From positions 620,001 to 684,000 of the forward strand of contig NZ_CP009247.1 of assembly GCF_001941485.1 (NCBI RefSeq): 64,000 bases of DNA, given 5' to 3'. Below, in pieces: positions 51,024-58,062 of the stretch. Both the position numbers and the translations under genes were made by a program. Position 1 is the first letter of the stretch, and the number at the start of each line of letters is the position of its first letter. This stretch comes from Corynebacterium frankenforstense DSM 45800 (GTDB taxonomy: Bacteria; Actinomycetota; Actinomycetes; Mycobacteriales; Mycobacteriaceae). The notes below the pieces were generated by a model, which did no database searches, had not been told where the DNA came from, and was given only the letters and a program-made list of their open reading frames with translations.

Positions 51024-52598
51024 TCAGTTCACGCAGCGCGGACCGTCGCCGCCGGCGTCGATCTCGGGGGAGGCCTCGGGCTCGGTGCCGAAGTCGGCGC
51101 CGGGCTCACCGACGGAGCCGTCGCCGCTGGGCGCCTCGGCCATCTGTTCGCCCTGCGGGCCGGCGTAGTCGTCGTGGGTGACCACGACCAGCGTGTCGGC
51201 GTCCAGGCCCTCGTTGACGGTCACGGGCAGCCCGCCGAGCTCCTCGGCGACGGCCTTGGCGGCCTCGCTGTCGGCGTCCCCGGTGACGACCTGGGACTCG
51301 GTGTAGATGCCCTCCAGGGCGTTGGAGACCTCGGCGACGTTGTAACCGTGCTCCTCGAGCCAGCCGCCGACCGAGCCGGCCAGCCCGGAGACGGACCCGG
51401 CGTTGAGCACGTGCAGCTCGGCGTCGGAGGCCGCGGCGGCGGGCTCGCCGGACGGCTGGTCCCCGCCGTCCTCGGGCTGTCCCTCCTCCTCCTCGGCGCC
51501 GAGGAGGTCGTCCATGAAGCCGCGCACCTGGTCCGGGTCGACGGTGACGATGGACTCGCCGTAGTCGCCCACGCCGTCGAGCGAGGTCACGGGGATGGTG
51601 GTGAAGGTGACGTTGCCGCCGGCGAGGTTGGACAGCTGGGCGGCGAAGCTCATCACGTCCCAGTCCTCGTCGATGACCACGGAGCGCTCGACGGCGCCGC
51701 GCAGGTCGTTGAGGCGTCCCGGGTTGGTCAGGGTGCCGGCGGAGAGCAGCTTCTGCACCATCGAGGCCATGAAGGCCTGCTGGCGGGTCACGCGGTCGAG
51801 GTCGCCGCGGGGCAGGCCGTGGCGCTGGCGGACGAACTTCAGGGCCTCCACGCCGTCGAGCGTCTGGCGGCCGGCGGGGAAGTCGGCGCCGGAGAACTCG
51901 TCCTGGACCGGCTCGTTGAGGCAGACGTCCACGCCGCCGACGGCGTCGGTGAGCAGGACGAAGCCGAGCAGGCCGATCTCCGCGTAGTGGTCGACCTCGA
52001 TGCCGGTCAGCTCGGCGACGGTAGTGACCAGGCCCTCGCGGCCGGCGGCGAGCTCCTCGCGGGCGATGCGCTGCTCGTCGGCGCCCTCGGCCTCCAGCTC
52101 GGAGCGGCGCTCGGCGGCGTGCGCGGCGAAGACGCCGTTGATCTTCATGTTGCCCAGCTCGTCGTCCTTGACGTAGGTGTCGCGCGGGATGGACACGGCC
52201 GTGGCCGAGGAGCCGTCGTTGGGCACGCGGATGACCATGATGGTGTCCGTGTTGTGCTCGCCCTCCTCGACGCCGGCGTTGAGCGAGGCCAGCTCCTCCT
52301 GGCTCAGCGGGTTGCCCTGCGCGTCCGTGCGCGAGTCGGAGCCGACCAGCAGGATGTCGGTGGCGCCGTCGGGGGCCTTCTTCATGCCCTGGCCGCCGCC
52401 GAGGGAGAGGTTGCCGGCCGAGGCGACCTCGTTGCCCAGCCGCCCGACGGTGAGATAGCCGACACCGGCGAAGACGAGCACGAGGACGGAGAGCACGGCG
52501 ATGACGCCCTTGAGGCCGCCCGGGCCTGCCTGCCGGATGCGGGTGTCCGAGTCCGGGGCCGGCTGGATGGCCCTGACCTGGCGGTAGTGCTCACTCAC
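51024..52598 (-). CDS. LytR-CpsA-Psr (LCP) ligase with LytR_C domain
   Basis: Membrane-bound phosphotransferase that attaches arabinogalactan (or other polyprenyl-linked glycopolymer) to peptidoglycan. 524 aa: one N-terminal membrane helix (GVIAVLSVLVLVFAGVGYLTVG), extracellular LCP domain (DILLVGSDSRTD; NTDTIMVIRVPNDGSSATAVSIPRDTYV; NGVFAAHAAERR; GVEALKFVRQRHGLPRGDLDRVTRQQAFM), and a C-terminal LytR_C domain (ELHVLNAGSVSGLAG). A Glu/Gly/Pro linker joins the two. GTG 52598 (VSEHYRQVR) follows AAGGAAA. It is divergent from rmlD, fitting a role in the rhamnose-containing linker. Confidence 0.92.
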   Translation of the reverse strand: MSEHYRQVRAIQPAPDSDTRIRQAGPGGLKGVIAVLSVLVLVFAGVGYLTVGRLGNEVASAGNLSLGGGQGMKKAPDGATDILLVGSDSRTDAQGNPLSQEELASLNAGVEEGEHNTDTIMVIRVPNDGSSATAVSIPRDTYVKDDELGNMKINGVFAAHAAERRSELEAEGADEQRIAREELAAGREGLVTTVAELTGIEVDHYAEIGLLGFVLLTDAVGGVDVCLNEPVQDEFSGADFPAGRQTLDGVEALKFVRQRHGLPRGDLDRVTRQQAFMASMVQKLLSAGTLTNPGRLNDLRGAVERSVVIDEDWDVMSFAAQLSNLAGGNVTFTTIPVTSLDGVGDYGESIVTVDPDQVRGFMDDLLGAEEEEGQPEDGGDQPSGEPAAAASDAELHVLNAGSVSGLAGSVGGWLEEHGYNVAEVSNALEGIYTESQVVTGDADSEAAKAVAEELGGLPVTVNEGLDADTLVVVTHDDYAGPQGEQMAEAPSGDGSVGEPGADFGTEPEASPEIDAGGDGPRCVN

Positions 52599-52689
52599 TG
52601 CGGTGGGTTTCCTTCGACGTACTGTTGGGGGTGCCCGGGCGGTCGCCGGGCTCAAGTGCACCCATCGTACTGCAAGGAGGCCTCCGCCC

Positions 52690-53742
52690 ATGAGAGTCGT
52701 CGTCACCGGCGCGCGCGGTCAGCTGGGCCGCAGCCTCGCGCTGACCTGTCCGCCGGGGCTCGACGGCGACGTCGTCTGGGCCGACCGCTCGCTTCTCGAC
52801 GTCACCGACCCCGCCGCCGTCGCCGCCTCGCCCGCGCTCGCCGGTGCGGACGTGGTGCTCAACTGCGCGGCGTTCACCGACGTCGACGGCGCCGAGGAGG
52901 AGCCGGGGCGCACCTCGGCCGAGGCCGCCAACGCCACCGCGCCCGGGCTCATCGCCCGCCGCTGCGCGGAGGAAGGTGCGCGCCTGGTGCACGTGTCCAC
53001 CGACTACGTCTTCGGCGACGCCGTGCTTGACGACGCCGCGCATGCGGACGCGGCCGGTTCCCGCCCCGTGCTTGACGACGCCGCGCCCGGAGGCGTCGCC
53101 GGTTCCGAGGGCGTCGCCGGTTCCGAGGGCGTCGCCGGTTCCGGCGCCGCGGTGCCCGCGGGCGCGCGCCCGCTGCTGCCGGGGGACCCCACGAGCCCGC
53201 AGACCGTCTACGGGCGCACGAAGCTGGCCGGGGAGCGCGCCGCGCTGGCGGCCTGCCCGCAGACGACGGTCGTGCGCACCGCGTGGGTCTACTCGGGCGA
53301 CACGCTGCCGGAGCACAAGGACTTCGTCTCCACGATGCTGCGCCTGGCGCGCGGGGGAGTGGACCCGAAGGTCGTCGACGACCAGTTCGGCAGCCCGACC
53401 TTCGCGCCCGACCTGGCGCGTGCGCTGTGGCGGCTCGTGCTCGAAGGCGGCGGCGCTGCCGCGGCCGCCGCGGCGGATGCGGTGGGTGCCGCGCACGCCG
53501 GCACGGACACCGACACCGCCGGCCGGGTGCTGCACGGTGTCGGCGCCGGCTGGACGAGCTGGTACCTGCTCGCCCGCGAGGTCTTCGCGGCCGCCGGCTT
53601 CGACCCGGACCGGGTCTCGCCGGTGGACACGGCCGGTTACCCCACCAGGGCTAAGCGGCCGCGCTGGTCGGTGCTCGCCCCTGACCTGGAGCTGCCGGAG
53701 TGGCGGACCGGGGTCGCCCGGGCGGTGGCCGCTAGACTCTGA
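52690..53742 (+). CDS. rmlD: dTDP-4-dehydrorhamnose reductase
   Basis: Last step of dTDP-L-rhamnose synthesis, supplying the sugar that WbbL (next gene) puts into the arabinogalactan linker. 350 aa, longer than the usual ~290-300. NAD(P) motif TGARGQLGRSLA, NCAAFTDVDGAEEE, STDYVFGD, catalytic YGRTKLAGE, and VRTAWVYSGDTLPEHKDFVSTML are present. Between STDYVFGD and YGRTK the normal short loop is replaced by about 50 residues of Ala/Gly/Ser repeats that contain two dispersed motif copies. The catalytic motifs are intact. AAGGAGG lies 9 nt before the ATG. Confidence 0.92.
   Translation: MRVVVTGARGQLGRSLALTCPPGLDGDVVWADRSLLDVTDPAAVAASPALAGADVVLNCAAFTDVDGAEEEPGRTSAEAANATAPGLIARRCAEEGARLVHVSTDYVFGDAVLDDAAHADAAGSRPVLDDAAPGGVAGSEGVAGSEGVAGSGAAVPAGARPLLPGDPTSPQTVYGRTKLAGERAALAACPQTTVVRTAWVYSGDTLPEHKDFVSTMLRLARGGVDPKVVDDQFGSPTFAPDLARALWRLVLEGGGAAAAAAADAVGAAHAGTDTDTAGRVLHGVGAGWTSWYLLAREVFAAAGFDPDRVSPVDTAGYPTRAKRPRWSVLAPDLELPEWRTGVARAVAARL
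53026..53145 (+). repeat. Insert in rmlD: two motif copies plus 18-bp repeat
   Basis: CTTGACGACGCCGCG at 53026-53040 and again at 53071-53085, followed by three copies of GGCGTCGCCGGTTCCGAG (from 53092, 53110, 53128). All are in frame inside the low-complexity loop. Confidence 0.8.
53733..53738 (+). promoter_or_regulatory. Possible -10 box (TAGACT) for wbbL
   Basis: It lies in the last codons of rmlD, 9 nt before the wbbL GTG. It is weaker than the other leaderless cases because of the extra spacing and possible coupling to rmlD. Confidence 0.3.
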
Positions 53743-53747
53743 AGACC

Positions 53748-54725
53748 GTGAACGACAACGCTCACGCCCCGGTACCCGTGATCACCGTGACCTATTCGCC
53801 GGGGCGTCATCTGCGCGCGCTCCTCGAGTCGCTGCCCGAAGCCACGGTCCGGGGTACCCGCACGGTGCTCGCCGACAACGGCAGCACCGACGGGGTCCCG
53901 CAGGCCGAGGCCGCCGCCCGTGACGACGTCGAGTTCCTCGACACCGGGGGCAACATCGGCTACGGCGCGGCGATCAACGCCGCCTGGCGGCACCTGGACC
54001 GTGGTGCCGGGGCCGGTGACCCCGCAGTCGGTGACGTCGTAGACGGTGGCGCCGTAGACGGTGGCGCCGGGGACACCGCGGGGGACGCCACGGTGGACAC
54101 CGAGTTTCTCGTGGTGGTCAACCCGGACGTCGTCTTCGAGCCCGGTGCAATCGACGCGATGATCGAGTGCGCCCGCCGCCACCCGGAGGCCGGCGCGATT
54201 GGTCCGCTCATCCACGACCCGGCCGGTGCGGTCTACCCCTCGGCGCGCGAGCTGCCGGACCTGGTCCACGGGGCCGGCCACGCCGTGCTCGCCGGGATCT
54301 GGCCGGACAACCCGTTCACCCGCGCCTACCGGGCGGGCAGCGACATGTCCCGGGAGCGGGCCGCCGGCTGGCTCTCCGGATCCTGCCTGCTGCTGCGCCG
54401 CGAGGCCCTCGAGCAGATCGGCGGCTTCGACGAGCGCTACTTCATGTACCTGGAGGACGTCGACCTCGGCGACCGGCTGGCGCGCGCCGGCTGGTCCTCG
54501 GTGCTGTGCGTGGACGCGGGCGTGGTCCACGACCAGGGACACGCCGCCAACGCGCACCGCACGGTCACCTCCGCGGCGCACCACCACAGCGCCTACGCCT
54601 ACCTGGCCGACCGCCACCCGGGACCGCTGCAGGCCCCGCTGCGGCTGGCCCTGCGCGCCGGGCTCGCGGTGCGCCGGTGCGTCGCGACGGCCGCGGCGCG
54701 CCTGACCGACACGACACGGAAATGA
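53748..54725 (+). CDS. wbbL: Rhamnosyltransferase WbbL
   Basis: GT2-family transferase adding L-rhamnose to decaprenyl-PP-GlcNAc, the linker of arabinogalactan to peptidoglycan. 325 aa: N-terminal VITVTYSPGRHLRALLESL, ADNGSTDG (DxD-like region), NIGYGAAINAAW, VVVNPDVVFEPGA, and GSCLLLRREALEQIGGFDERYFMYLEDVDLGDRLARAGW are typical of WbbL. Between NAAWR and EFLVVVNPDV is an extra Gly/Asp/Ala stretch (about 30 residues) with a 15-bp repeat. GTG start 5 nt after the rmlD stop. Confidence 0.92.
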   Translation: MNDNAHAPVPVITVTYSPGRHLRALLESLPEATVRGTRTVLADNGSTDGVPQAEAAARDDVEFLDTGGNIGYGAAINAAWRHLDRGAGAGDPAVGDVVDGGAVDGGAGDTAGDATVDTEFLVVVNPDVVFEPGAIDAMIECARRHPEAGAIGPLIHDPAGAVYPSARELPDLVHGAGHAVLAGIWPDNPFTRAYRAGSDMSRERAAGWLSGSCLLLRREALEQIGGFDERYFMYLEDVDLGDRLARAGWSSVLCVDAGVVHDQGHAANAHRTVTSAAHHHSAYAYLADRHPGPLQAPLRLALRAGLAVRRCVATAAARLTDTTRK

Positions 54726-55819
54726 AAGAGACTGTTTTCATGCCGCATCCCGAGAACACGGACGCCGTCATCCTCGTCGGAGGCAAGGGCACCCGCCTGC
54801 GCCCGTTGACGGTCAACACCCCGAAGCCGATGCTGCCGACCGCCGGCTTCCCCTTCCTGCAGCACCTCCTGGCCCGCATCCGCGACGCCGGCATGACGCA
54901 CGTGGTGCTGGGCACCTCCTACAAGGCGGAGGTCTTCGAGAGCTACTTCGGCGACGGCTCCGACTTCGGTCTCGAGATCGAGTACGTCGTCGAGGAGCAG
55001 GCGCTCGGCACCGGCGGCGGCATCCGCAACGTCCACGAGAAGCTGCGCCACGACACGGTGATGGTCTTCAACGGCGACATCCTCTCCGGCAACGACCTCG
55101 GCGCGCTGCTGGACACCCACGAGCGCAACGAGGCCGACGTCACCCTGCACCTGGTGCGCGTGAGCGACCCGCGCTCCTTCGGCTGCGTGCCCACCGGCCC
55201 GGACGGCCGTGTGCTCGAGTTCCTCGAGAAGACCGAGGATCCGCCGACCAACCAGGTCAACGCCGGCTGCTACGTCTTCCGCCGCGACGTGATCGCCGAG
55301 ATCCCCGCCGGCCGTGTGGTCTCTGTCGAGCGCGAGACCTTCCCGCAGCTGCTCGAGGAGGGGCGCCGCGTCTTCGGCCACGTCGACTCCAGCTACTGGC
55401 GCGACATGGGCCGCCCGGACGACTTCGTGCGCGGCTCCTCGGACCTGGTGCGCGGCATCGCGCCCTCGCCGCTGCTGCGCGGCAACACCGGTGAGTCCTA
55501 CGTCGACGAGTCCGCCGGCGTGCGCGACGGCGTGATCCTGCTCGGCGGCACCGCCGTGGGGCGCGGCACCGAGATCGGTGCGGGCTGCCGCCTCGACGAC
55601 TCGGTCGTCTTCGACGGCGTGACCATCGAGCCGGGCGCGGTGGTGGAGGACTCCATCATCGCGTCGGGCGCGCGCATCGGGGCCAACGCCCGCCTCAGCG
55701 GCTGCGTCATCGGCGACGGCGCGCAGATCGGCGCCCGCTGCGAGCTGCGCGGTGGCATGCGCGTGTGGCCCGGCGTGGTCATCCCGGACTCGGGCGTGCG
55801 CTTCTCCCCGGACGCCTAG
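54722..55819 (+). CDS. manC: Mannose-1-phosphate guanylyltransferase (RmlA2/ManC type)
   Basis: Nucleotidyltransferase making GDP-mannose for lipoglycans and polyprenyl-phosphomannose. 365 aa: VILVGGKGTRLRPLTVNTPKPMLPTAGFPFLQHLL is the pyrophosphorylase signature, FNGDILSG the Mg/nucleotide site, and the C-terminal left-handed beta-helix has hexapeptide repeats (VIEPGAVVEDSIIASGARIGANARLSGCVIGDG). ATG 54722 overlaps the wbbL stop by 4 bp; ATG 54740 is six codons shorter and possible. The place after rmlD-wbbL matches the mycobacterial rmlD-wbbL-manB(rmlA2) order. Confidence 0.9.
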   Translation: MKETVFMPHPENTDAVILVGGKGTRLRPLTVNTPKPMLPTAGFPFLQHLLARIRDAGMTHVVLGTSYKAEVFESYFGDGSDFGLEIEYVVEEQALGTGGGIRNVHEKLRHDTVMVFNGDILSGNDLGALLDTHERNEADVTLHLVRVSDPRSFGCVPTGPDGRVLEFLEKTEDPPTNQVNAGCYVFRRDVIAEIPAGRVVSVERETFPQLLEEGRRVFGHVDSSYWRDMGRPDDFVRGSSDLVRGIAPSPLLRGNTGESYVDESAGVRDGVILLGGTAVGRGTEIGAGCRLDDSVVFDGVTIEPGAVVEDSIIASGARIGANARLSGCVIGDGAQIGARCELRGGMRVWPGVVIPDSGVRFSPDA

Positions 55820-56272
55820 TCGCCGACCGGGGACGCCGCGGGGACCGGAGGCCCGCCCGGCGTGCCGGGGCCCTGCCCGCTCTGCCGCCTGGCGCGGGGA
55901 CCGGAGGCCCGCTCGGCGTGCCGGGACCCCGCCCGCTCTGCCGCCTGACGCGGGCCCCGGAGGTCCGCCCGGCGTGTCGCGGCCCCTCCGCGGGTGCGTG
56001 CGGCTAGGCCCCGGAACCTGCCTGTGACCTGTGTCGCGGCCGGGGTAGTTGCCAGGTTTTTGGCCTACCACTACATGTGCTACCCCCGGAATCCCACCCC
56101 CGCGGGGCAGGTGTGTGACTCGTGTGAATTCTGTGGTGGTCGACGTGCGGTTTCGGGAAATGCTCCCCGAAAGCGTCGGATTCAGGTTGACGACATCTTG
56201 TGATCCGTGTTGAATTTCATCGGTGTAAGCACCTTTCACATCAAAGACGTCAACGGCAGAAGGGATGGTGGC
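55820..56272. other. manC-whcD intergenic region with 56-bp tandem repeat
   Basis: No gene seen. The left part is a GC-rich 56-bp repeat (55838-55987); the right part (56040-56272) is AT-richer and should carry the whcD promoter: TTGACG at 56187 could be a -35, followed by a long 5' leader. Corynebacterial whcD genes are known to be controlled by several inputs. Confidence 0.5.
55838..55987. repeat. 56-bp tandem repeat, about 2.7 copies
   Basis: Copies start at 55838, 55894 and 55950 with GCGGGGACCGGAGG or a close variant; shared words GGCCCGC, GGCGTGCCGGG, GCCCGCTCTGCCGCCTG. It is non-coding. Confidence 0.8.
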
Positions 56273-56572
56273 GTGGAGAACATGGCAGACGACGCCACAT
56301 TCCACCGCGGCTCGGCCGCCCGCCTCAACCTCGACGACCTCTTCGGTGCGGTCGAGCAGGAGTGGCAGGACCAGGCACTGTGCGCCCAGACGGACCCGGA
56401 GGCCTTCTTCCCGGAGAAGGGCGGCTCCACGCGAGAGGCGAAGAGGATCTGTCAGGCGTGCGCCGTGCGTGACGAGTGTCTCGAGTTCGCACTCGAGAAC
56501 GACGAGCGCTTCGGCATCTGGGGCGGGCTCTCCGACCGTGAGCGGCGCCGCCTCAAACGCGACATCGGCTGA
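56273..56572 (+). CDS. whcD: WhiB2-type transcriptional regulator
   Basis: Fe-S cluster WhiB protein, 99 aa, essential for septation in relatives (WhmD/WhiB2). Cluster cysteines: QALCAQTDPEAFFPEKG, then ICQACAVRDECLEFA (C-x2-C-x5-C). The G-x-W-G-G turn (GIWGGLSDRERRRLKR) and basic C-terminus bind DNA or sigma. The N-terminal RLNLDDLFGAVEQEWQDQ is typical of WhiB2. GTG 56273 follows AAGGGA; ATG 56282 is three codons later with its GGAG only 3 nt away. A strong terminator follows. Confidence 0.93.
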   Translation: MENMADDATFHRGSAARLNLDDLFGAVEQEWQDQALCAQTDPEAFFPEKGGSTREAKRICQACAVRDECLEFALENDERFGIWGGLSDRERRRLKRDIG

Positions 56573-56615
56573 CGGCGGCCCCGCGGCACCCGCGGGTGAC
56601 CGACCGCGTCCTCAT

Positions 56616-56637
56616 CCGGCCCTCGGGCCGGTTTTTT
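56616..56637 (+). terminator. Intrinsic terminator after whcD
   Basis: CCGGCC-CTCG-GGCCGG followed by TTTTTT, 44 nt after the stop codon. The next 150 nt are degenerate TGTCCGGCAA-like repeats with no gene. Confidence 0.92.
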
Positions 56638-56793
56638 CGTCTCGGGGCCGGGTAGGGGAGTGTCCGGCAAGGGGAATGTCCGGCGGGGGAGCGCCCGGCA
56701 AGAAAGTGGCGGGCACGGCAATGTCCGACAGAGGTTGTCCGGACGCGGCGCCCATAGTGGGCGCCACCCGCCATGGGTGGGGCTCTGTGTGCT

Positions 56794-57249
56794 CTACCAG
56801 GGGAAGTTCGGGTCGATGTCGCGCGGGTCCAGGTTCAGGTAGTTGGCCACCAGCGCGGTGAGCACCACCGTGAGCAGCTCCTGGCGCTGCGCCGGCGTCG
56901 AGCAGCGCTCCTCGACGGGCATTCGGAAGATCACGATGCGTGCCCGCGTCGGCGCGCCGGTGGAGTCCACGCCCGCGGGGATCACGCGGCCCAGCGGCAC
57001 CGGGCCGTCGGCGACGATCTCGTCGGGCAGCACGGTCATGTCCGCGCGCAGCCGCATCCGCGGCACCGTGTCCACGGCGACGTCGAGACCCGCGAGCTCC
57101 TCCGGGTACTGCGCCGCCAGCGGGGCGTAGGCCGCCAGCACGGCGACGTCGAAACGCCGCCGGCGCGTGCGGTGGGCCGGAACACCGGCGGGCAGCAGCG
57201 GTCCCCGCGCGCCTCGTCCGCGACGGTCGCGGTGCACCCTCATACGCAT
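56794..57249 (-). CDS. Zincin-like (PF06262-type) protein lacking HExxH
   Basis: A 151-aa protein of the actinobacterial metallopeptidase-like family (PF06262): RDRRGRGARGPLLPAGVPAHRTRRRRFDVAVLAAYAPL... and the C-terminal ELLTVVLTALVANYLNLDPRDIDPNFPW. The position where true members have HExxH reads VVLTAL, so no zinc site and probably no protease activity. The ATG 57249 is 7 nt after TAGCGT with no ribosome-binding site. Divergent from the DUF3499 gene. Function unknown. Confidence 0.82.
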   Translation of the reverse strand: MRMRVHRDRRGRGARGPLLPAGVPAHRTRRRRFDVAVLAAYAPLAAQYPEELAGLDVAVDTVPRMRLRADMTVLPDEIVADGPVPLGRVIPAGVDSTGAPTRARIVIFRMPVEERCSTPAQRQELLTVVLTALVANYLNLDPRDIDPNFPW

Positions 57250-57256
57250 GGTCACA

Positions 57257-57262
57257 ACGCTA
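57257..57262 (-). promoter_or_regulatory. -10 box (TAGCGT), leaderless start
   Basis: TAGCGT, 7 nt, ATG 57249. Confidence 0.5.
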
Positions 57263-57424
57263 GCCCGGCGCCCGCGCCGAGCCGGGGACCCACGCCGTAG
57301 ACGGCCCGGCCCGGCGCCGGAGCGGGCCGCGGACCCGCGGTGCCGCGACCGGAGCCGACCCCGTCCCACCCGGTGCGGAACGTCCCAGGGGACTCCAGGG
57401 GTGTCGGAATCTCGACCACAGGTC

Positions 57425-57430
57425 TAGACT
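57425..57430 (+). promoter_or_regulatory. -10 box (TAGACT), leaderless start
   Basis: TAGACT, 8 nt, GTG 57439; no ribosome-binding site. Confidence 0.55.
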
Positions 57431-57438
57431 TTGACGGC

Positions 57439-57885
57439 GTGAGTGAGTTCCGACGTTGTTCCCGCCCCGGCTGCGGCCGACCCGCCGTGGCCACGCTGAC
57501 CTACGCCTACGCCGAGTCCACCGCCGTGGTCGGCCCGCTCGCGCCCACCGCCGAGCCGCACAGCTGGGACCTCTGCGCCCGCCACGCGGACAACCTCACC
57601 GCCCCGCTCGGCTGGGAGATGCTGCACGTCAAGGACATCGAGATCGACGAGGACGAGGACATCACCGCACTCGCCGAGGCCGTCCGCGAGGCCGGCCAGG
57701 TCACCAGCGGGCTCGTCGCCCCGCAGGACCCCTCCGACACCGACGACTCCGCGCTCGACCCGGTCACCTCCAACCACCCGGTGCACCGCTCGCGCCGCGT
57801 GGCCGAGGAGAAGACGCGCCGCCGCGCCCACCTGCACGTCGTGCCCGACCCGGACGACGACGCCGACGACGACGAGCGGCACTGA
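57439..57885 (+). CDS. DUF3499 family protein
   Basis: A 148-aa actinobacterial protein with a zinc-ribbon-like N-terminus: FRRCSRPGCGRPAVATLTYAYAESTAVVGPL and SWDLCARHADNLTAPLGWEML supply Cys-x4-Cys and Cys-x2-His ligands. The acidic C-tail (DPDDDADDDERH) looks disordered. Function unknown, but it is conserved beside the WhiB2 and manB genes. GTG 57439 is leaderless (TAGACT 8 nt upstream); the longer in-frame extension lacks homology. Confidence 0.86.
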   Translation: MSEFRRCSRPGCGRPAVATLTYAYAESTAVVGPLAPTAEPHSWDLCARHADNLTAPLGWEMLHVKDIEIDEDEDITALAEAVREAGQVTSGLVAPQDPSDTDDSALDPVTSNHPVHRSRRVAEEKTRRRAHLHVVPDPDDDADDDERH

Positions 57886-57924
57886 CCCCCGCCCACCCGC
57901 ACGTGCACGCCGACGGCGTGCGAC

Positions 57925-58005
57925 GCGACGTCGGAAAGCGGAGTTCGTCCCCGCCGCATCGCTGCCGTAACATTTCCCCCAGCAGCGCCCCGCACCGCGG
58001 GGCGC
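57925..58005. repeat. Motif copy and hairpin before manB
   Basis: GCGACGTCGGAAAG (57925-57938) is a motif copy in minus orientation; further on GCGCCCCGC-ACC-GCGGGGCGC (57985-58005) is a perfect 9-bp hairpin in the manB leader. Confidence 0.55.
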
Positions 58006-58062
58006 GTCACCGTTACCCGGGCCGGGAACCGTAGGCCCGGGCGAGCAGGAAGAAGGCAGCAG

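Noticed and set aside
56187..56197. TTGACGACATC upstream of whcD as a motif copy
   Set aside because: It departs from the core after CGAC-GA and serves better as a possible -35 element.
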